NCBI RefSeq assembly: GCF_900167915.1
Contig: NZ_FUYM01000001.1
Location: 62,001 to 126,000, forward strand
From: Rhizorhabdus histidinilytica
Lineage (GTDB): Bacteria; Pseudomonadota; Alphaproteobacteria; Sphingomonadales; Sphingomonadaceae
Reading direction: 5' to 3'
Length of the DNA: 64,000 nt
Both the position numbers and the translations under genes were made by a program. The notes under the pieces were generated by a model. That model did no database searches and had not been told where the DNA came from. It saw nothing but the letters and a program-made list of their open reading frames with translations. Numbering within the stretch: position 1 is the first letter of the stretch; every line of letters begins with the position of its first letter. This document shows, one piece after another, positions 17,901 to 27,171 of this stretch.

Positions 17901-18350
17901 GGCCATTTCCGCCGGCTGTTCACCACCTTGTTCGGCGGCGGCGAGGCGCATCTGGCGCTGATCGACAGCGACGATCCGCTGGAGGCAGGGCTGGAGATCA
18001 TGGCCCAGCCGCCGGGCAAGAACCTCAGCTCGCTCACCTTGCTGTCGGGCGGTGAGCAGGCGCTGACCGCGGTCGCGCTGATCTTCGGCCTGTTCCTCAC
18101 CAACCCGGCGCCGATCTGCGTGCTCGACGAGGTCGACGCGCCGCTCGACGATGCCAATATCGAGCGCTTCTGCGACCTGCTCGTCGCGATGACGCACGAG
18201 ACCGAGACCCGCTACCTGATCGTCACCCACAATGCGGTGACGATGAGCCGCATGCACCGGCTGTTCGGCGTGACGATGGTCGAGCGCGGAGTCAGCCGGC
18301 TGGTGTCGGTCGACCTCTCTGGCGCGGAACAACTGCTCGCCGCCGAGTGA
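14928..18350 (+). CDS. smc: Chromosome segregation ATPase SMC
   Basis: 1140 aa, typical SMC. Walker A GPNGCGKSN is near residue 32. Two long Ala/Glu/Arg-rich coiled coils flank a hinge at about 510-630. The C-terminal head has the ABC signature LLSGGEQAL and Walker B VLDEVDAPLDD. It organises and separates chromosomes with ScpA/ScpB, which are not in this window. It follows the two DsbA-like genes on the same strand, 44 nt away. Confidence 0.97.
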   Translation: MRFRKLRLSGFKSFVEPAELIIERGLTGIVGPNGCGKSNLLEAIRWVMGESSAKSMRGGGMEDVIFAGTTTRPARDFAEVTLFTERPEAEADEDREVEVTRRIERGAGSAYRMNGRDVRQKDVGLLFADAATGAHSPALVSQGRIAAVIAAKPAERRQMLEEAAGIAGLHVRRKDAEQKLRATETNLARLDDLIADMENRTASLRRQARAAERYKALSEQIRLAEARLIYSRWRDAAAAAEAARKEATAAETAVAQATDAQRAIAEKQAEAARKVGDARQAAQTARERSTGLAHRLATLTGELESVRRRISDIAQSRDTLSRDRAREDRLAIDAAAALSALAEEEKELARRIEEATVRQAAIDGQVRDAETEAREAELAVAKAQAAHAAEQADMRVAQANVAAARQRLDRAQAEMQRIARELAALGDEAPLVARRTAAVAARELAERAIADAMAAIGAGEEARAAAAQRRDEAEAASGAARAALAALESEARSLEKAASAAGKGDRAIDQVRAASGYERALAAALGDDLDAAVGGEGPLRWSGAAAGDDPALPKGTERLADHVRGPAELARRLAQVAVVDADDGSIALAAGQRLVTRDGRMRRWDGFFAADVGAAAAERLVRANRLAELQAALPGARAELEAAQAALAEANGATQAARVAIDAARAELGRAESAQRNAIRDEDQATTAIERLAAQQAAMAERQARAKAEADEAGALVETQMAAMLVLPDGEATRAEVERLRQASEAVRARLFEARGMAMTLAQAASADAQRQQAARGEAKSWKTRAGDAANRIAEMDARAVAIETESKALEGRPEELEALIASVGADSRAAEQQAETAREAERVAENELRTIEAGVAQAGEALAAAREARAGAQARLENQEQRRVEMGRISGERFECPAPVLPQKVGFVSDEVGDAGTESARLERLTADRERLGPVNLVAEIELAEIEGQHATSITERDELYEAINRLRGSIGSLNREGRARLLAAFEAVNGHFRRLFTTLFGGGEAHLALIDSDDPLEAGLEIMAQPPGKNLSSLTLLSGGEQALTAVALIFGLFLTNPAPICVLDEVDAPLDDANIERFCDLLVAMTHETETRYLIVTHNAVTMSRMHRLFGVTMVERGVSRLVSVDLSGAEQLLAAE

Positions 18351-18475
18351 TCCGGCCGGAGAAACAGGGATGGCTTCCGCATCCGCAGAAATGACTGCCG
18401 ATAGTTTCGCCCCTGCGGCTTTTCCCGTTTCCGTGGCGCTGGTAAACAGGACGCAGCGGGCGGGTTTCGGTGCAG

Positions 18476-19174
18476 ATGAAGCGGGTCTTGTCGGCGGTCA
18501 TGATGATGACGGCTGCGGTGGCAGCGGCGGAGCCCCCCAAGGGCCCGGCCAAGGTCACGCCGCGCTTCGATGCCGAGGTGGCGGCGCTGGCGGCCCGGCC
18601 GCTTCCGATTGACGGCGTATCCACCCTGTTCCTCGGCAGCTCCAGCATCCGGCTGTGGGACGTGGGGATGAGCTTCCCCACGCTGCACGCGCTCAATCGC
18701 GGCTTCGGCGGCGCCACCACCGCCGATGTTCTCTACCATTACAACCGCGTGGTCGCGGGGCTGCAACCGGCGACGGTGGTTGTCTATGTCGGTGAGAACG
18801 ACATCGCCGCCGGCGCGACCGCCGAGGCGGCGACCACCGACGTGCTGACCCTGCTCGCGCGGCTTCGGACCGACATGCCGCGCGCTCGGATCGCCTATCT
18901 GTCGATGAAGCCGACCCCGCTGCGCTGGGACCTCTACGCGCGGATGATGGCCGCCAACGCCGCGATCAAGGCGCAGGCGCCGACGATCGGGTTCGACTTC
19001 ATCGATGTCGGCGGCGCGCTGCTCGACGAGGCGGGCAAGCCCGACTCTCGCTATTTCGGTGTCGACGGCCTGCACCTCAACGAGCGCGGCTATGAACGCT
19101 GGACGACGATCATCGAGCGCTATCTGAAGCCCAAGGCGCCGATCGGCGCAGCCTTGCCGGCCAAGGCGTCCTGA
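18476..19174 (+). CDS. SGNH/GDSL-type hydrolase, exported
   Basis: 232 aa. A short signal peptide (MKRVLSAVMMMTAAVAAAE) suggests export. Block I is FLGSSSIRLW (nucleophile Ser), block II includes NRGFGGAT, block III is VVVYVGENDI, and block V is DGLHLNERGY with the catalytic Asp and His. This is an esterase/lipase-like hydrolase of the type often acting on carbohydrate or lipid esters; the substrate is not clear. ATG 18476 is preferred to the overlapping GTG at 18470. Confidence 0.85.
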   Translation: MKRVLSAVMMMTAAVAAAEPPKGPAKVTPRFDAEVAALAARPLPIDGVSTLFLGSSSIRLWDVGMSFPTLHALNRGFGGATTADVLYHYNRVVAGLQPATVVVYVGENDIAAGATAEAATTDVLTLLARLRTDMPRARIAYLSMKPTPLRWDLYARMMAANAAIKAQAPTIGFDFIDVGGALLDEAGKPDSRYFGVDGLHLNERGYERWTTIIERYLKPKAPIGAALPAKAS

Positions 19175-19195
19175 CCGGGCGGGGCGCGACGTCGA

Positions 19196-19534
19196 TCAGA
19201 GGATCTCGCGCACCTTCTCCGGAGGCCGGCCGAGGCGGACACCCTTCGGCGTCTCGACCAGCGGGCGCTCGATCAGGATCGGGTCGGCGGCCATCGCATC
19301 GAGGATCGCGTCGTCGCTTGCGCCTTTCAGGGCCTTGGCGCCGTCCTCGGCCTTGCGCAGTCCCTCGGCGGCGCTCATGCCCGCCTTGCGATACATTGCG
19401 GCAATCTGCGCGCGGCTCGGCGGCGTCTTGAGATATTCGACCACCTCGACCTCGACGCCCGGCGCGGCTTCGAGGATCGCCAGCGTCTCGCGCGACTTCG
19501 AGCAGCGCGGATTGTGCCAGATGGTCGCCTTCAT
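19196..19534 (-). CDS. arsC: ArsC-family arsenate reductase-like protein
   Basis: 112 aa. The NPRCSKSRETL motif places Cys11 as in glutaredoxin-dependent ArsC/Spx proteins. VEYLKTPPSRAQI and IERPLVETPKGVRLGRPPEKV match the family, including the Arg that binds oxyanions. It may reduce arsenate, or be a YffB-like protein of unknown role. Its ATG overlaps the stop of the ACT gene (ATGA). No arsenic efflux or ArsR gene is nearby, so an arsenic role is not supported by context. Confidence 0.85.
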   Translation of the reverse strand: MKATIWHNPRCSKSRETLAILEAAPGVEVEVVEYLKTPPSRAQIAAMYRKAGMSAAEGLRKAEDGAKALKGASDDAILDAMAADPILIERPLVETPKGVRLGRPPEKVREIL

Positions 19535-19895
19535 GCACGTTCTCCCAGGGTCGCGAGTGCCGCCAGCGCGTCGTGCCGACGCGGCCAGGGCACGAAGATA
19601 TGGTCATGGCGCCAGGCGGCGACGACGTTCGCGCTGATGCCCGCCTCGGCCAGCGCTGTCGACAGCGCCGCCGTCAGGCCCACCGCCGCGAGGTCCGAAT
19701 GCACCGTCAGGCTGATCCGCGCCCAGCCGCCGTCGGACTCGGCCGCGATCAGGGTGCGGCCTTCCTCCTCGGCGATCAGCGCGAAGGCGCCGGCGGGCGG
19801 CGCCTCGCCGTCCGCCAGCGGCCGGATCGCATAGGGGCGGTCGTGCAGCCTCGGCTCCATCGTCGCGAGCAGCCGGGCGAGATCGCTCTCGCCGG

Positions 19896-19923
<28 letters not shown>
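19531..19923 (-). CDS. ACT-domain protein (ACT_3/DUF2241-like)
   Basis: 130 aa from ATG 19923; an in-frame ATG at 19935 is also possible. Both overlap the end of accC by 25-40 nt. The motifs [49 protein letters not shown] and [15 protein letters not shown] match the small tandem-ACT family DUF2241. It probably binds an amino acid or other small ligand. Its place inside an acc operon hints at metabolite sensing, but this is inference. Confidence 0.8.
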
Positions 19924-21248
<1,325 letters not shown>

Positions 21249-21254
21249 GCCGGT

Positions 21255-21740
21255 TTACTCGACGACCGCGAGCGGCTGGTCATATTCCACCGGCTGGCCG
21301 TTCTCGACCAGCAGCGCCTTGACCGTGCCGGCGCGCGGAGCGGCGATGGCGTTCATGACCTTCATTGCCTCGACGATCAGCAGCGTCTGGCCGGCGGCGA
21401 CCTTGTCGCCGGGCGCGACGAACGATTTGGCGCCGGGTTCCGGCGACAGATAGGCGGTGCCCACCATCGGCGACTTGACCGCGCCCGGATGGTCGGCCGG
21501 CGCATCGGCGGCGGCGGGCGCCGCGGCAGCCGCCGGAGCGGCGGCGGGGGCCGGGGCGGCGGCGAGGGCGGGCATGGCGACCTGCGCGGCGCCGACCGTC
21601 ACGTTGCGCGCGACCTTGATCCGCCGTTCGCCGTCCTGCACCTCGATCTCGGTGAGGTTGGTGTCGTCCAGGAGCTGGGCAAGCTGGCGCACCAGTTCTG
21701 GGTCGACCTGCATTGCTTTCCCCTGCGTTTGATCGGCCAT
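21255..21740 (-). CDS. accB: Biotin carboxyl carrier protein of acetyl-CoA carboxylase
   Basis: 161 aa. The N-terminal domain ([26 protein letters not shown]), an Ala/Pro linker (about 55-85) and a C-terminal biotinyl domain with EAMKVMN, Lys127 being the biotin site. The ATG at 21740 gives the normal N-terminus. It is followed tightly by accC and preceded by aroQ, 49 nt away. Confidence 0.97.
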   Translation of the reverse strand: MADQTQGKAMQVDPELVRQLAQLLDDTNLTEIEVQDGERRIKVARNVTVGAAQVAMPALAAAPAPAAAPAAAAAPAAADAPADHPGAVKSPMVGTAYLSPEPGAKSFVAPGDKVAAGQTLLIVEAMKVMNAIAAPRAGTVKALLVENGQPVEYDQPLAVVE

Positions 21741-21789
21741 CGGTTGCTCTTCTATTGTTTCAACGAGTGTCGTGTGGCGCCCGCCATTG

Positions 21790-22230
21790 TCAGATGCGGG
21801 CGGCGGCGTCCAGCGCAAGCATGTAGGATTGCGCGCCGAACCCCATGATCGAACCCTTCGCCGCCTGTCCGACATAGCTGACGTGGCGGAAGGCTTCGCG
21901 GGCATGCGGATTGGACAGATGCACCTCGATCACGGGGATCGAAACGCCCTTGATGGCGTCGTGGAGCGCGATCGACGTATGGGTATAGGCGCCCGGATTG
22001 ATCAGCACCGCCCTGGCGCCGGAGGCGTTCGCCTCCTGGATCCAGTCGACCAGATGCCCTTCGTGATTCGACTGGCGCATGTCGATCTCGAACCCCAGTT
22101 CGAGCGCACGGTCCTCCAGCATTCCGGCGATGTCGTCGAGCGTGGTCGTCCCGTAGATCTCCGGCTCGCGGGTGCCGAGCATGTTGAGGTTCGGGCCGTT
22201 GAGGACGAAGATGACCGGACGATCCGCCAC
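21790..22230 (-). CDS. aroQ: Type II 3-dehydroquinate dehydratase
   Basis: 146 aa, normal for the type II dodecameric enzyme of the shikimate pathway. It has [18 protein letters not shown] with catalytic Tyr26, NPGAYTHTS, and [11 protein letters not shown] with the catalytic His. The start codon is GTG (22228-22230). It heads the aroQ-accB-accC set, an order common in bacteria, and is divergent from thiSG across 97 bp. Confidence 0.97.
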   Translation of the reverse strand: MADRPVIFVLNGPNLNMLGTREPEIYGTTTLDDIAGMLEDRALELGFEIDMRQSNHEGHLVDWIQEANASGARAVLINPGAYTHTSIALHDAIKGVSIPVIEVHLSNPHAREAFRHVSYVGQAAKGSIMGFGAQSYMLALDAAARI

Positions 22231-22246
22231 GCGGCAAGCCTTTCCG

Positions 22247-22276
22247 TTGCGATGGTGCGACCCGCACCCCTATATG
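22247..22276 (+). promoter_or_regulatory. Candidate thiSG promoter
   Basis: TTGCGA (22247-22252), an 18-nt spacer and TATATG (22271-22276). The remaining leader of about 45 nt is too short for a TPP riboswitch, and I see no THI-box sequence in it. Confidence 0.45.
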
Positions 22277-22327
22277 GCCCCCCGACGCAAAGCGAAAGCG
22301 CATACGGCGACGCGCATTGGAGAACTC

Positions 22328-23335
22328 ATGACCAATCCCGACGGCACGATCCAGGTCCGCATCAACGGCGAGCATCGCCGGGTCAGGGCCGGGTTGACGA
22401 TCGCCGACCTTGCGCTCGAGCTGGGGCTGGAACCGGCCAAGGTCGCGGTCGAGCGCAATCTGGAGGTTGTGCCCCGGTCGACCTTGGGGCAGGTGCTTCT
22501 CGACGACGGCGACGAGCTGGAAATCGTCCATTTTGTTGGTGGTGGAGATCATGGCGTGACGCTTGACGACGATAGCTGGACGGTGGCGGGGCGGACCTTC
22601 CGGTCGCGGCTGATCGTCGGCACCGGCAAGTACAAGGACTTCGCCCAGAACGCCGCCGCGGTGGAGGCGTCGGGGGCGGAGATCGTCACCGTCGCGGTCC
22701 GCCGGGTCAACGTCGCCGATCCCAAGGCGCCGATGCTGACCGACTATATCGACCCGAAGAAGATCACCTACCTGCCCAACACCGCCGGCTGCTATACCGG
22801 CGAGGAGGCGATCCGCACGCTGCGCCTGGCGCGTGAGGCGGGCGGCTGGGACCTCGTCAAGCTGGAGGTGCTGGGCGAGGCGAAGACGCTGTATCCCGAC
22901 ATGGTCGAGACGCTGCGCGCGACCGAGATCCTGGCCAAGGAAGGCTTCAAGCCGATGGTCTACTGCGTCGACGATCCGATCGCCGCCAAGCGGCTGGAGG
23001 ATGCCGGAGCGGTCGCGATCATGCCGCTCGGCGCGCCGATCGGCTCGGGCCTCGGCATCCAGAACAAGGTGACGATCCGCCTGATCGTCGAGGGTACCAG
23101 CCTGCCGGTGCTGGTCGACGCCGGGGTCGGCACCGCGTCGGAGGCCTCGGCGGCGATGGAGCTCGGCTGCGCGGGCGTGCTGATGAACACCGCTATCGCC
23201 GAGGCGAAGAACCCGGTGATGATGGCCAGGTCCATGAAGCTGGCGGTCGAAAGCGGCCGCCTGGCCTATCGCGCCGGCCGCATGGGCCGCCGCATGTACG
23301 CCGATCCGTCGAGCCCGCTGGCCGGGCTGATCTGA
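22328..23335 (+). CDS. thiSG: Fused sulfur carrier ThiS - thiazole synthase ThiG
   Basis: 335 aa. Residues 1-73 are a ThiS ubiquitin-like domain ([35 protein letters not shown]). From about 78 on it is ThiG, with the Schiff-base Lys near 179 ([10 protein letters not shown]) and phosphate loops GAPIGSG and [11 protein letters not shown]. It would make the thiazole ring of thiamin. The ThiS di-glycine is internal, so it cannot be adenylated at a free C-terminus unless the chain is cut or another route is used. Similar fusions are annotated in related bacteria. ATG 22328 has GGAGA upstream. Confidence 0.92.
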   Translation: MTNPDGTIQVRINGEHRRVRAGLTIADLALELGLEPAKVAVERNLEVVPRSTLGQVLLDDGDELEIVHFVGGGDHGVTLDDDSWTVAGRTFRSRLIVGTGKYKDFAQNAAAVEASGAEIVTVAVRRVNVADPKAPMLTDYIDPKKITYLPNTAGCYTGEEAIRTLRLAREAGGWDLVKLEVLGEAKTLYPDMVETLRATEILAKEGFKPMVYCVDDPIAAKRLEDAGAVAIMPLGAPIGSGLGIQNKVTIRLIVEGTSLPVLVDAGVGTASEASAAMELGCAGVLMNTAIAEAKNPVMMARSMKLAVESGRLAYRAGRMGRRMYADPSSPLAGLI

Positions 23336-23363
23336 AGTCGGACGAGCAGGTCGTCATCCCCGC

Positions 23364-24758
23364 TCACGCGGCCAGCACGTCGCGGATATTGCAGATGATC
23401 GGAGCGATGCCGGGTTCCTTCTTGGCCCGGTACATCAGCCGGTCGGCGGCTTCGAGGACGTCGTCGAGGCTGGCGAACTGCTGCGCGTCGACCATCACCG
23501 CGCCGGTGCTGATGCCGATCTTCCACGGCCGGTCGCTGCACAGCCGCCGCACTGCGCTGCGGAACTCGCCGATCAGCCGCAGCGCGGTTTCATGGTCGGT
23601 ATCGGGCATCAGGATCACGAATTCGTCGCCGGCGATGCGGCAGATCGAGTCGCGGTCGCGCAATACCCGTTCGAGGCTGGTCGCCACGTCGCTCAGGCAA
23701 CGGTCGCCCTCGGCATGGCCGAAGCGGTCGTTGACTGCCTTGAACCCGTCGAGGTCGAGATAGGCGATCACGCTCTCGCGGGGCATCCCGCCGAAGAGGC
23801 TGCCAAAATGCTCGGTCAGCCAGCGCCGGTTGGGCAGGCCGGTCAGAGGATCGTGCAGCGCGCGTTCCTCCGCCATCTTGCGACGGGTGATGTCCTCGAC
23901 CACCGCGACGAAGAAGTCGGGCCGGCCCGCTCCGTTGCGGACCAGCGAGACCGTCAGATTGACCCAGACAATCTGTCGGTCGGCGCGGACGTAGCGCTTC
24001 TCCATGACATAGGAGACGATGTCCCCCGCCACGAGCCGATGGACATTATCGAGGTCGCTGTCGAGATCGGCGCTGTGGGTGATCTGCTGGAAACCGCCCT
24101 GCATCAACGCCTCGCGCGAATGACCCGCGATCGCGCAGAAGCGATCGTTGACCAGCAGGAAGCGGCCGTCGGGCGCGACATGGGCGATGCCGACCGCAGC
24201 CTGGTCGAAGGTCGCCTTGAAGCGGGTCGCCATCCGGTCGAGCTCGCTGTGCGCGTCGCGGCGGTCCATCCGGGCCAGGCCGGTGGTGATCAGCCCGGCG
24301 AGCAGTTGCGCGAGCAGCACGTCCTGTTCGTCGAAGATGCGCGCGCGCGGCCCATAGAGCTTGAGCGCACCGACCACCGCGCCTTCATGGACGACCGGGG
24401 CCAGCAGGATAGAGCCGATGCCGAGCGCACGGCAGCTTTCGGCGTCGACCAGCGGATCGTCCTGCGTATCGGGGCAATGATGGGCACGGCGCGACAGCAC
24501 GCATTGCTCGAACAGCGTGCCGCTGAAGCGCTCGCGGGCGCCGACGAACGGGGCGGCCATGCCGCTGCCGGCGCGGAATTCGGCTTCGCTGCGGTCGCGC
24601 ATCTCGACCAGTGCGCCCCCGGCGTGAGGGATGACCCGCAACGCGCCCGCGACGATCAGGTCCATCACCTGATCGATGTCGCCCGACGTCGCAGCGATCG
24701 CCGATTGGACGGCGAGCAGCTCCTTGGACCAGTCCGCATGGGAAGAAAGCTGCGCCAT
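23364..24758 (-). CDS. GAF-PAS-GGDEF diguanylate cyclase-like protein
   Basis: 464 aa from ATG 24758; ATG 24797 is an in-frame alternative and neither start has a strong ribosome site. The N-terminal GAF domain (about 5-175: SKELLAVQSAIAATSGDIDQ, GIGSILLAPVVHEG) is followed by a PAS domain (FKATFDQAAVGIAHVAPDG, FFVAVVEDIT) and GGDEF (DPLTGLPNRRWL, AYLDLDGFKAVNDRFGH, AGDEF). It has no membrane segment, so it is a cytosolic sensor probably making c-di-GMP. AGDEF is a tolerated variant, but activity is unproven. The I-site RxxD is not obvious. Confidence 0.88.
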   Translation of the reverse strand: MAQLSSHADWSKELLAVQSAIAATSGDIDQVMDLIVAGALRVIPHAGGALVEMRDRSEAEFRAGSGMAAPFVGARERFSGTLFEQCVLSRRAHHCPDTQDDPLVDAESCRALGIGSILLAPVVHEGAVVGALKLYGPRARIFDEQDVLLAQLLAGLITTGLARMDRRDAHSELDRMATRFKATFDQAAVGIAHVAPDGRFLLVNDRFCAIAGHSREALMQGGFQQITHSADLDSDLDNVHRLVAGDIVSYVMEKRYVRADRQIVWVNLTVSLVRNGAGRPDFFVAVVEDITRRKMAEERALHDPLTGLPNRRWLTEHFGSLFGGMPRESVIAYLDLDGFKAVNDRFGHAEGDRCLSDVATSLERVLRDRDSICRIAGDEFVILMPDTDHETALRLIGEFRSAVRRLCSDRPWKIGISTGAVMVDAQQFASLDDVLEAADRLMYRAKKEPGIAPIICNIRDVLAA

Positions 24759-24906
24759 GAGACGAGCAACTCCGGCTAGGTGATCTTCCCCCCTCATGGC
24801 GATTATTGGCACAAATCGGCCGGATGGAAAGGGATTTTCCTGCGGTCGGATAGTCCGTTCGTCCAATGTTCCATTTGGTGTAAGGGTATGGGCGAGGAGA
24901 CATGCC

Positions 24907-25371
24907 GTGCCGAAGATCGACCTCGACGCCGTGCCCGTGAGCAGCGGCTGCAGCTATCCGCACCCCTTCAAGGAGATCTGCCTGGGCGCCACCTGGCGCA
25001 AGCTGGGCGATGCGGCGGGGCTGGACGATTTCGGGGTCAACCTGGTCCGCCTGCCGCCGGGCCGCTGGTCGAGCCAGCGCCACTGGCACAGCGTCGAGGA
25101 CGAGTTCGTCATGATGCTGGAGGGCGAGGTCGTGGCTGTCGAGGACGACGGCGACCATGTCCTGCGCGCCGGCGACTGCATCGGCTGGAAGGCGGGCGAG
25201 GCCAACGGCCATTGCCTGCAGAACCGGAGCGATCGCGACGCCGTCTATCTGGAGATCGGATCGCGGCGGCCGTCGACCGACGCCTGCCACTACCCCGACA
25301 TCGACATGGACGCGCGGCCGGGCGAATCCTTCTACCGCCATCGCGACGGGACGCCCTATCCGAAGGAATGA
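24907..25371 (+). CDS. Cupin-domain protein
   Basis: 154 aa from GTG 24907, which has AGGAGA 8 nt upstream. It is one beta-barrel cupin: VNLVRLPPGRWSSQRHWHSVEDEFVMMLEGEV carries the metal-binding His-x-His...Glu pattern, and HVLRAGDCIGWKAGEANGHCLQN supplies the second motif. Such small cupins include sugar isomerases, oxygenases and sensors; the substrate is unknown. It is divergent from the GGDEF gene across an AT-richer 148-bp gap. Confidence 0.82.
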   Translation: MPKIDLDAVPVSSGCSYPHPFKEICLGATWRKLGDAAGLDDFGVNLVRLPPGRWSSQRHWHSVEDEFVMMLEGEVVAVEDDGDHVLRAGDCIGWKAGEANGHCLQNRSDRDAVYLEIGSRRPSTDACHYPDIDMDARPGESFYRHRDGTPYPKE

Positions 25372-25420
25372 GGGGAAGGACATCGAGCGCCCAGACTCGG
25401 TTCAGATGGATTGAAAATGT

Positions 25421-25476
25421 CCGTTCGTGTCGAACCCCTCGACTGCCTGCAAGGCAGGCGCTCGGGATGAACGGTG
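25421..25476. repeat. Family B repeat with a palindromic insert
   Basis: Read on the minus strand it is GTTCATCCCGAGC, then GCCTGCCTTGCAGGCAG, then TCGAGGGGTTCGACACGAAC. The middle 17 bp (a small hairpin) replaces the GAAG found in the copy at 4211. The same insert-bearing version lies inside the family A copy at 2728. The 180-bp gap around it (25372-25551) holds no gene that I can see. Confidence 0.65.
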
Positions 25477-25551
25477 AAACTGGCTTAAATGTGACGCGAC
25501 TTCTCTTCCGCTTGTCAGGATGAGCGGGTCAGATGAATGGTAAAGGGGCGC

Positions 25552-25878
25552 CTATTCGGCGGCGACGGCGAGGTCCTCGCTGCGGCCCTCGACGATGACG
25601 GTCAGATGCTCGACCCGCGGCGGGTTCTGGAAATAGGACCCGCACAGCCGGCGCCATTCGAGGAAGGCGTCCGAATTGCGGAACTCGATCATGTGATCCT
25701 CGATCGTCTCCCACTCGACGAACATCCGATAGCGGCTCGGCTGTTCCATCGAGCGGTGGAGGCGGAAGGCGATGCAGCCCTTCGAACCGAGGAACAGGTC
25801 CCTGGCGAGCACCGCTGCCTGCTCGAACGCCTGTTCGCAGCCGGGCTTGATGTCGATTTCCGCCAATTCCTTGATCAT
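25552..25878 (-). CDS. Antibiotic-biosynthesis-monooxygenase (ABM) domain protein
   Basis: 108 aa. The ferredoxin-like ABM fold is visible as IKELAEIDIKPGCEQAFEQAA, GSKGCIAFRLHRS, RYRMFVEWETIEDHMIEFRNS and VEHLTVIVEG. Members include quinol monooxygenases (YgiN) and heme-degrading IsdG-like proteins; I cannot tell which. The ATG at 25878 has AGGAGG 7 nt upstream. It is a single-gene unit, divergent from the acid phosphatase gene. Confidence 0.82.
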   Translation of the reverse strand: MIKELAEIDIKPGCEQAFEQAAVLARDLFLGSKGCIAFRLHRSMEQPSRYRMFVEWETIEDHMIEFRNSDAFLEWRRLCGSYFQNPPRVEHLTVIVEGRSEDLAVAAE

Positions 25879-26042
25879 CGCGGCCTCCTGTTCCCTCGTG
25901 ATTGGACAAAGTTCGCCGCAGGTCAACGCCCCGCCGCTGCCGATCGCGCCGCATGGGCGATTATTGGCGCCAGGCTGTGGCAATAATGGCGCGATCCCGA
26001 GCCATATCGCTGCAATGCAACATGAAATTCCCGTCTTGGCGG

Positions 26043-26071
26043 TTGACGCGGGCGGGATGGGCGACCTAGCT
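26043..26071 (+). promoter_or_regulatory. Possible promoter of the acid phosphatase gene
   Basis: TTGACG (26043-26048), a 17-nt spacer and CTAGCT (26066-26071). The -35 is good and the -10 is poor. The distance to ATG 26097 is consistent with a short leader containing GGGGAGG. Confidence 0.35.
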
Positions 26072-26096
26072 GCCCGCGATCTTCGGGGAGGTGCGG

Positions 26097-26990
26097 ATGT
26101 TCGGGATGGTCGGCCGGGGAAGGGCGCGGCCTGCGTTGCGCGTCGCGGCGGCGGCGATGCTCGCGGCGCTGGCCGGATGCGCCGGCCGCAGCCCGCCGGC
26201 TCCGGTCCCGGCTTCACCCGCGAGCCCGCCACCGGGCATGCAATATCTCTACGGATCGGCCGAGGCGGCGGCGCTCGACGTCCAGGCATTCGGGATGCTG
26301 ACCGCCTTTGTCGAGCGGCAGGCGGAGCGGCGCGCCTCGGTGGTGCTGGCGGCCGACGCTTCGCCCGATGGTACTGCCTTCACCGCTTGCGGCGACCGGC
26401 CGCCGGCGGTGGTGTTCGACATGGACGAGACGCTGGTCCTCAACCTCGGTTATGAAATGCTCGAGGGGCGCAGCGGCAAGGGTTTCGACGCCGATCGCTG
26501 GTCGCGCTGGGAACAGGCCGACGGCGCTGCGCTGGCACCGCTGCCGGGCGCGGTTGAGGCGGTCGCGGCGCTGCGCCGGCGCGGGGTCACCCCGATCGTC
26601 AACACCAACCGCGCCGCGGCCAGCGCCGCCGCTGCCGAGGTCGCGCTCGCCAGGGTGGGGCTGGGCGCGTTTCGCCATGGCGAGACGCTGTTCCTGGCCG
26701 GCGACGTCGACGGGCAGCGCGGCAAGGACGGTCGGCGGCAGGAGATCGCCCGCCGCTTCTGTGTGATCGCGATGGTCGGCGATCAACTCGGCGATTTCAG
26801 CGACGGCTTCCGCGGCGATCCGGCTGCGCGCCGGGCGCTGGCGACTGCGCCCGCGATCGCGCGGCTGTGGGGGCAGGGCTGGTTCGTGCTGCCCAACCCG
26901 GTCTACGGATCGGGGCTGGCGGGCGACTGGGACGCGGTTTTCCCGGCCGACAAGCGCTGGACCGATCCCGTTGAAGGGCAAGGGAAATGA
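26097..26990 (+). CDS. HAD-type acid phosphatase lipoprotein (class B/C, e(P4)-like)
   Basis: 297 aa. The N-terminus has a hydrophobic stretch ending LAALAGC (lipobox Cys28), so it is a lipoprotein outside the cytoplasm. HAD motif I is VVFDMDETLVLN, motif II is IVNTNR, and motif IV is MVGDQLGDF. YLYGSAEAAALDVQAF and WFVLPNPVYGSGL match the 5'-nucleotidase lipoprotein e(P4) family, which dephosphorylates nucleotides or other phosphomonoesters for uptake. ATG 26097 has GGAGG at good spacing, better than GTG 26091. Confidence 0.9.
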   Translation: MFGMVGRGRARPALRVAAAAMLAALAGCAGRSPPAPVPASPASPPPGMQYLYGSAEAAALDVQAFGMLTAFVERQAERRASVVLAADASPDGTAFTACGDRPPAVVFDMDETLVLNLGYEMLEGRSGKGFDADRWSRWEQADGAALAPLPGAVEAVAALRRRGVTPIVNTNRAAASAAAAEVALARVGLGAFRHGETLFLAGDVDGQRGKDGRRQEIARRFCVIAMVGDQLGDFSDGFRGDPAARRALATAPAIARLWGQGWFVLPNPVYGSGLAGDWDAVFPADKRWTDPVEGQGK

Positions 26991-27171
26991 GGCCGGAAGG
27001 GCGTGACGGCGGCGGTCCATCGCCCGATCGCGTATTTTCGCCGCGCCGGCCCCTTCCGGTGTCGCGCCGGATGGTGCATGGCGCGGGGCGAGCGGCGGTC
27101 GGCGGCTCGGGCGATCCTCGACCGAACTGCTATGGCTGCCGTCCCTCCTGTCTGCTGGTCCGATCGCTGCC

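Noticed and set aside
14835-18332. 1165-codon open frame antisense to smc
   Set aside because: Arg/Leu/Gly-rich composition with no domain; it mirrors the smc coding strand in GC-rich DNA. SMC motifs on the plus strand are clear.
19196-19534. Arsenic resistance island
   Set aside because: No arsR, arsB or acr3 gene nearby; the ArsC-like protein is linked to acc genes instead.
22231-22327. TPP riboswitch upstream of thiSG
   Set aside because: The gap is 97 bp and lacks the conserved THI-box words.
23364-24758. Inactive degenerate GGDEF domain
   Set aside because: AGDEF instead of GGDEF is tolerated in active enzymes and the metal-binding and DPLTGLPNR parts are intact, so inactivity cannot be claimed.
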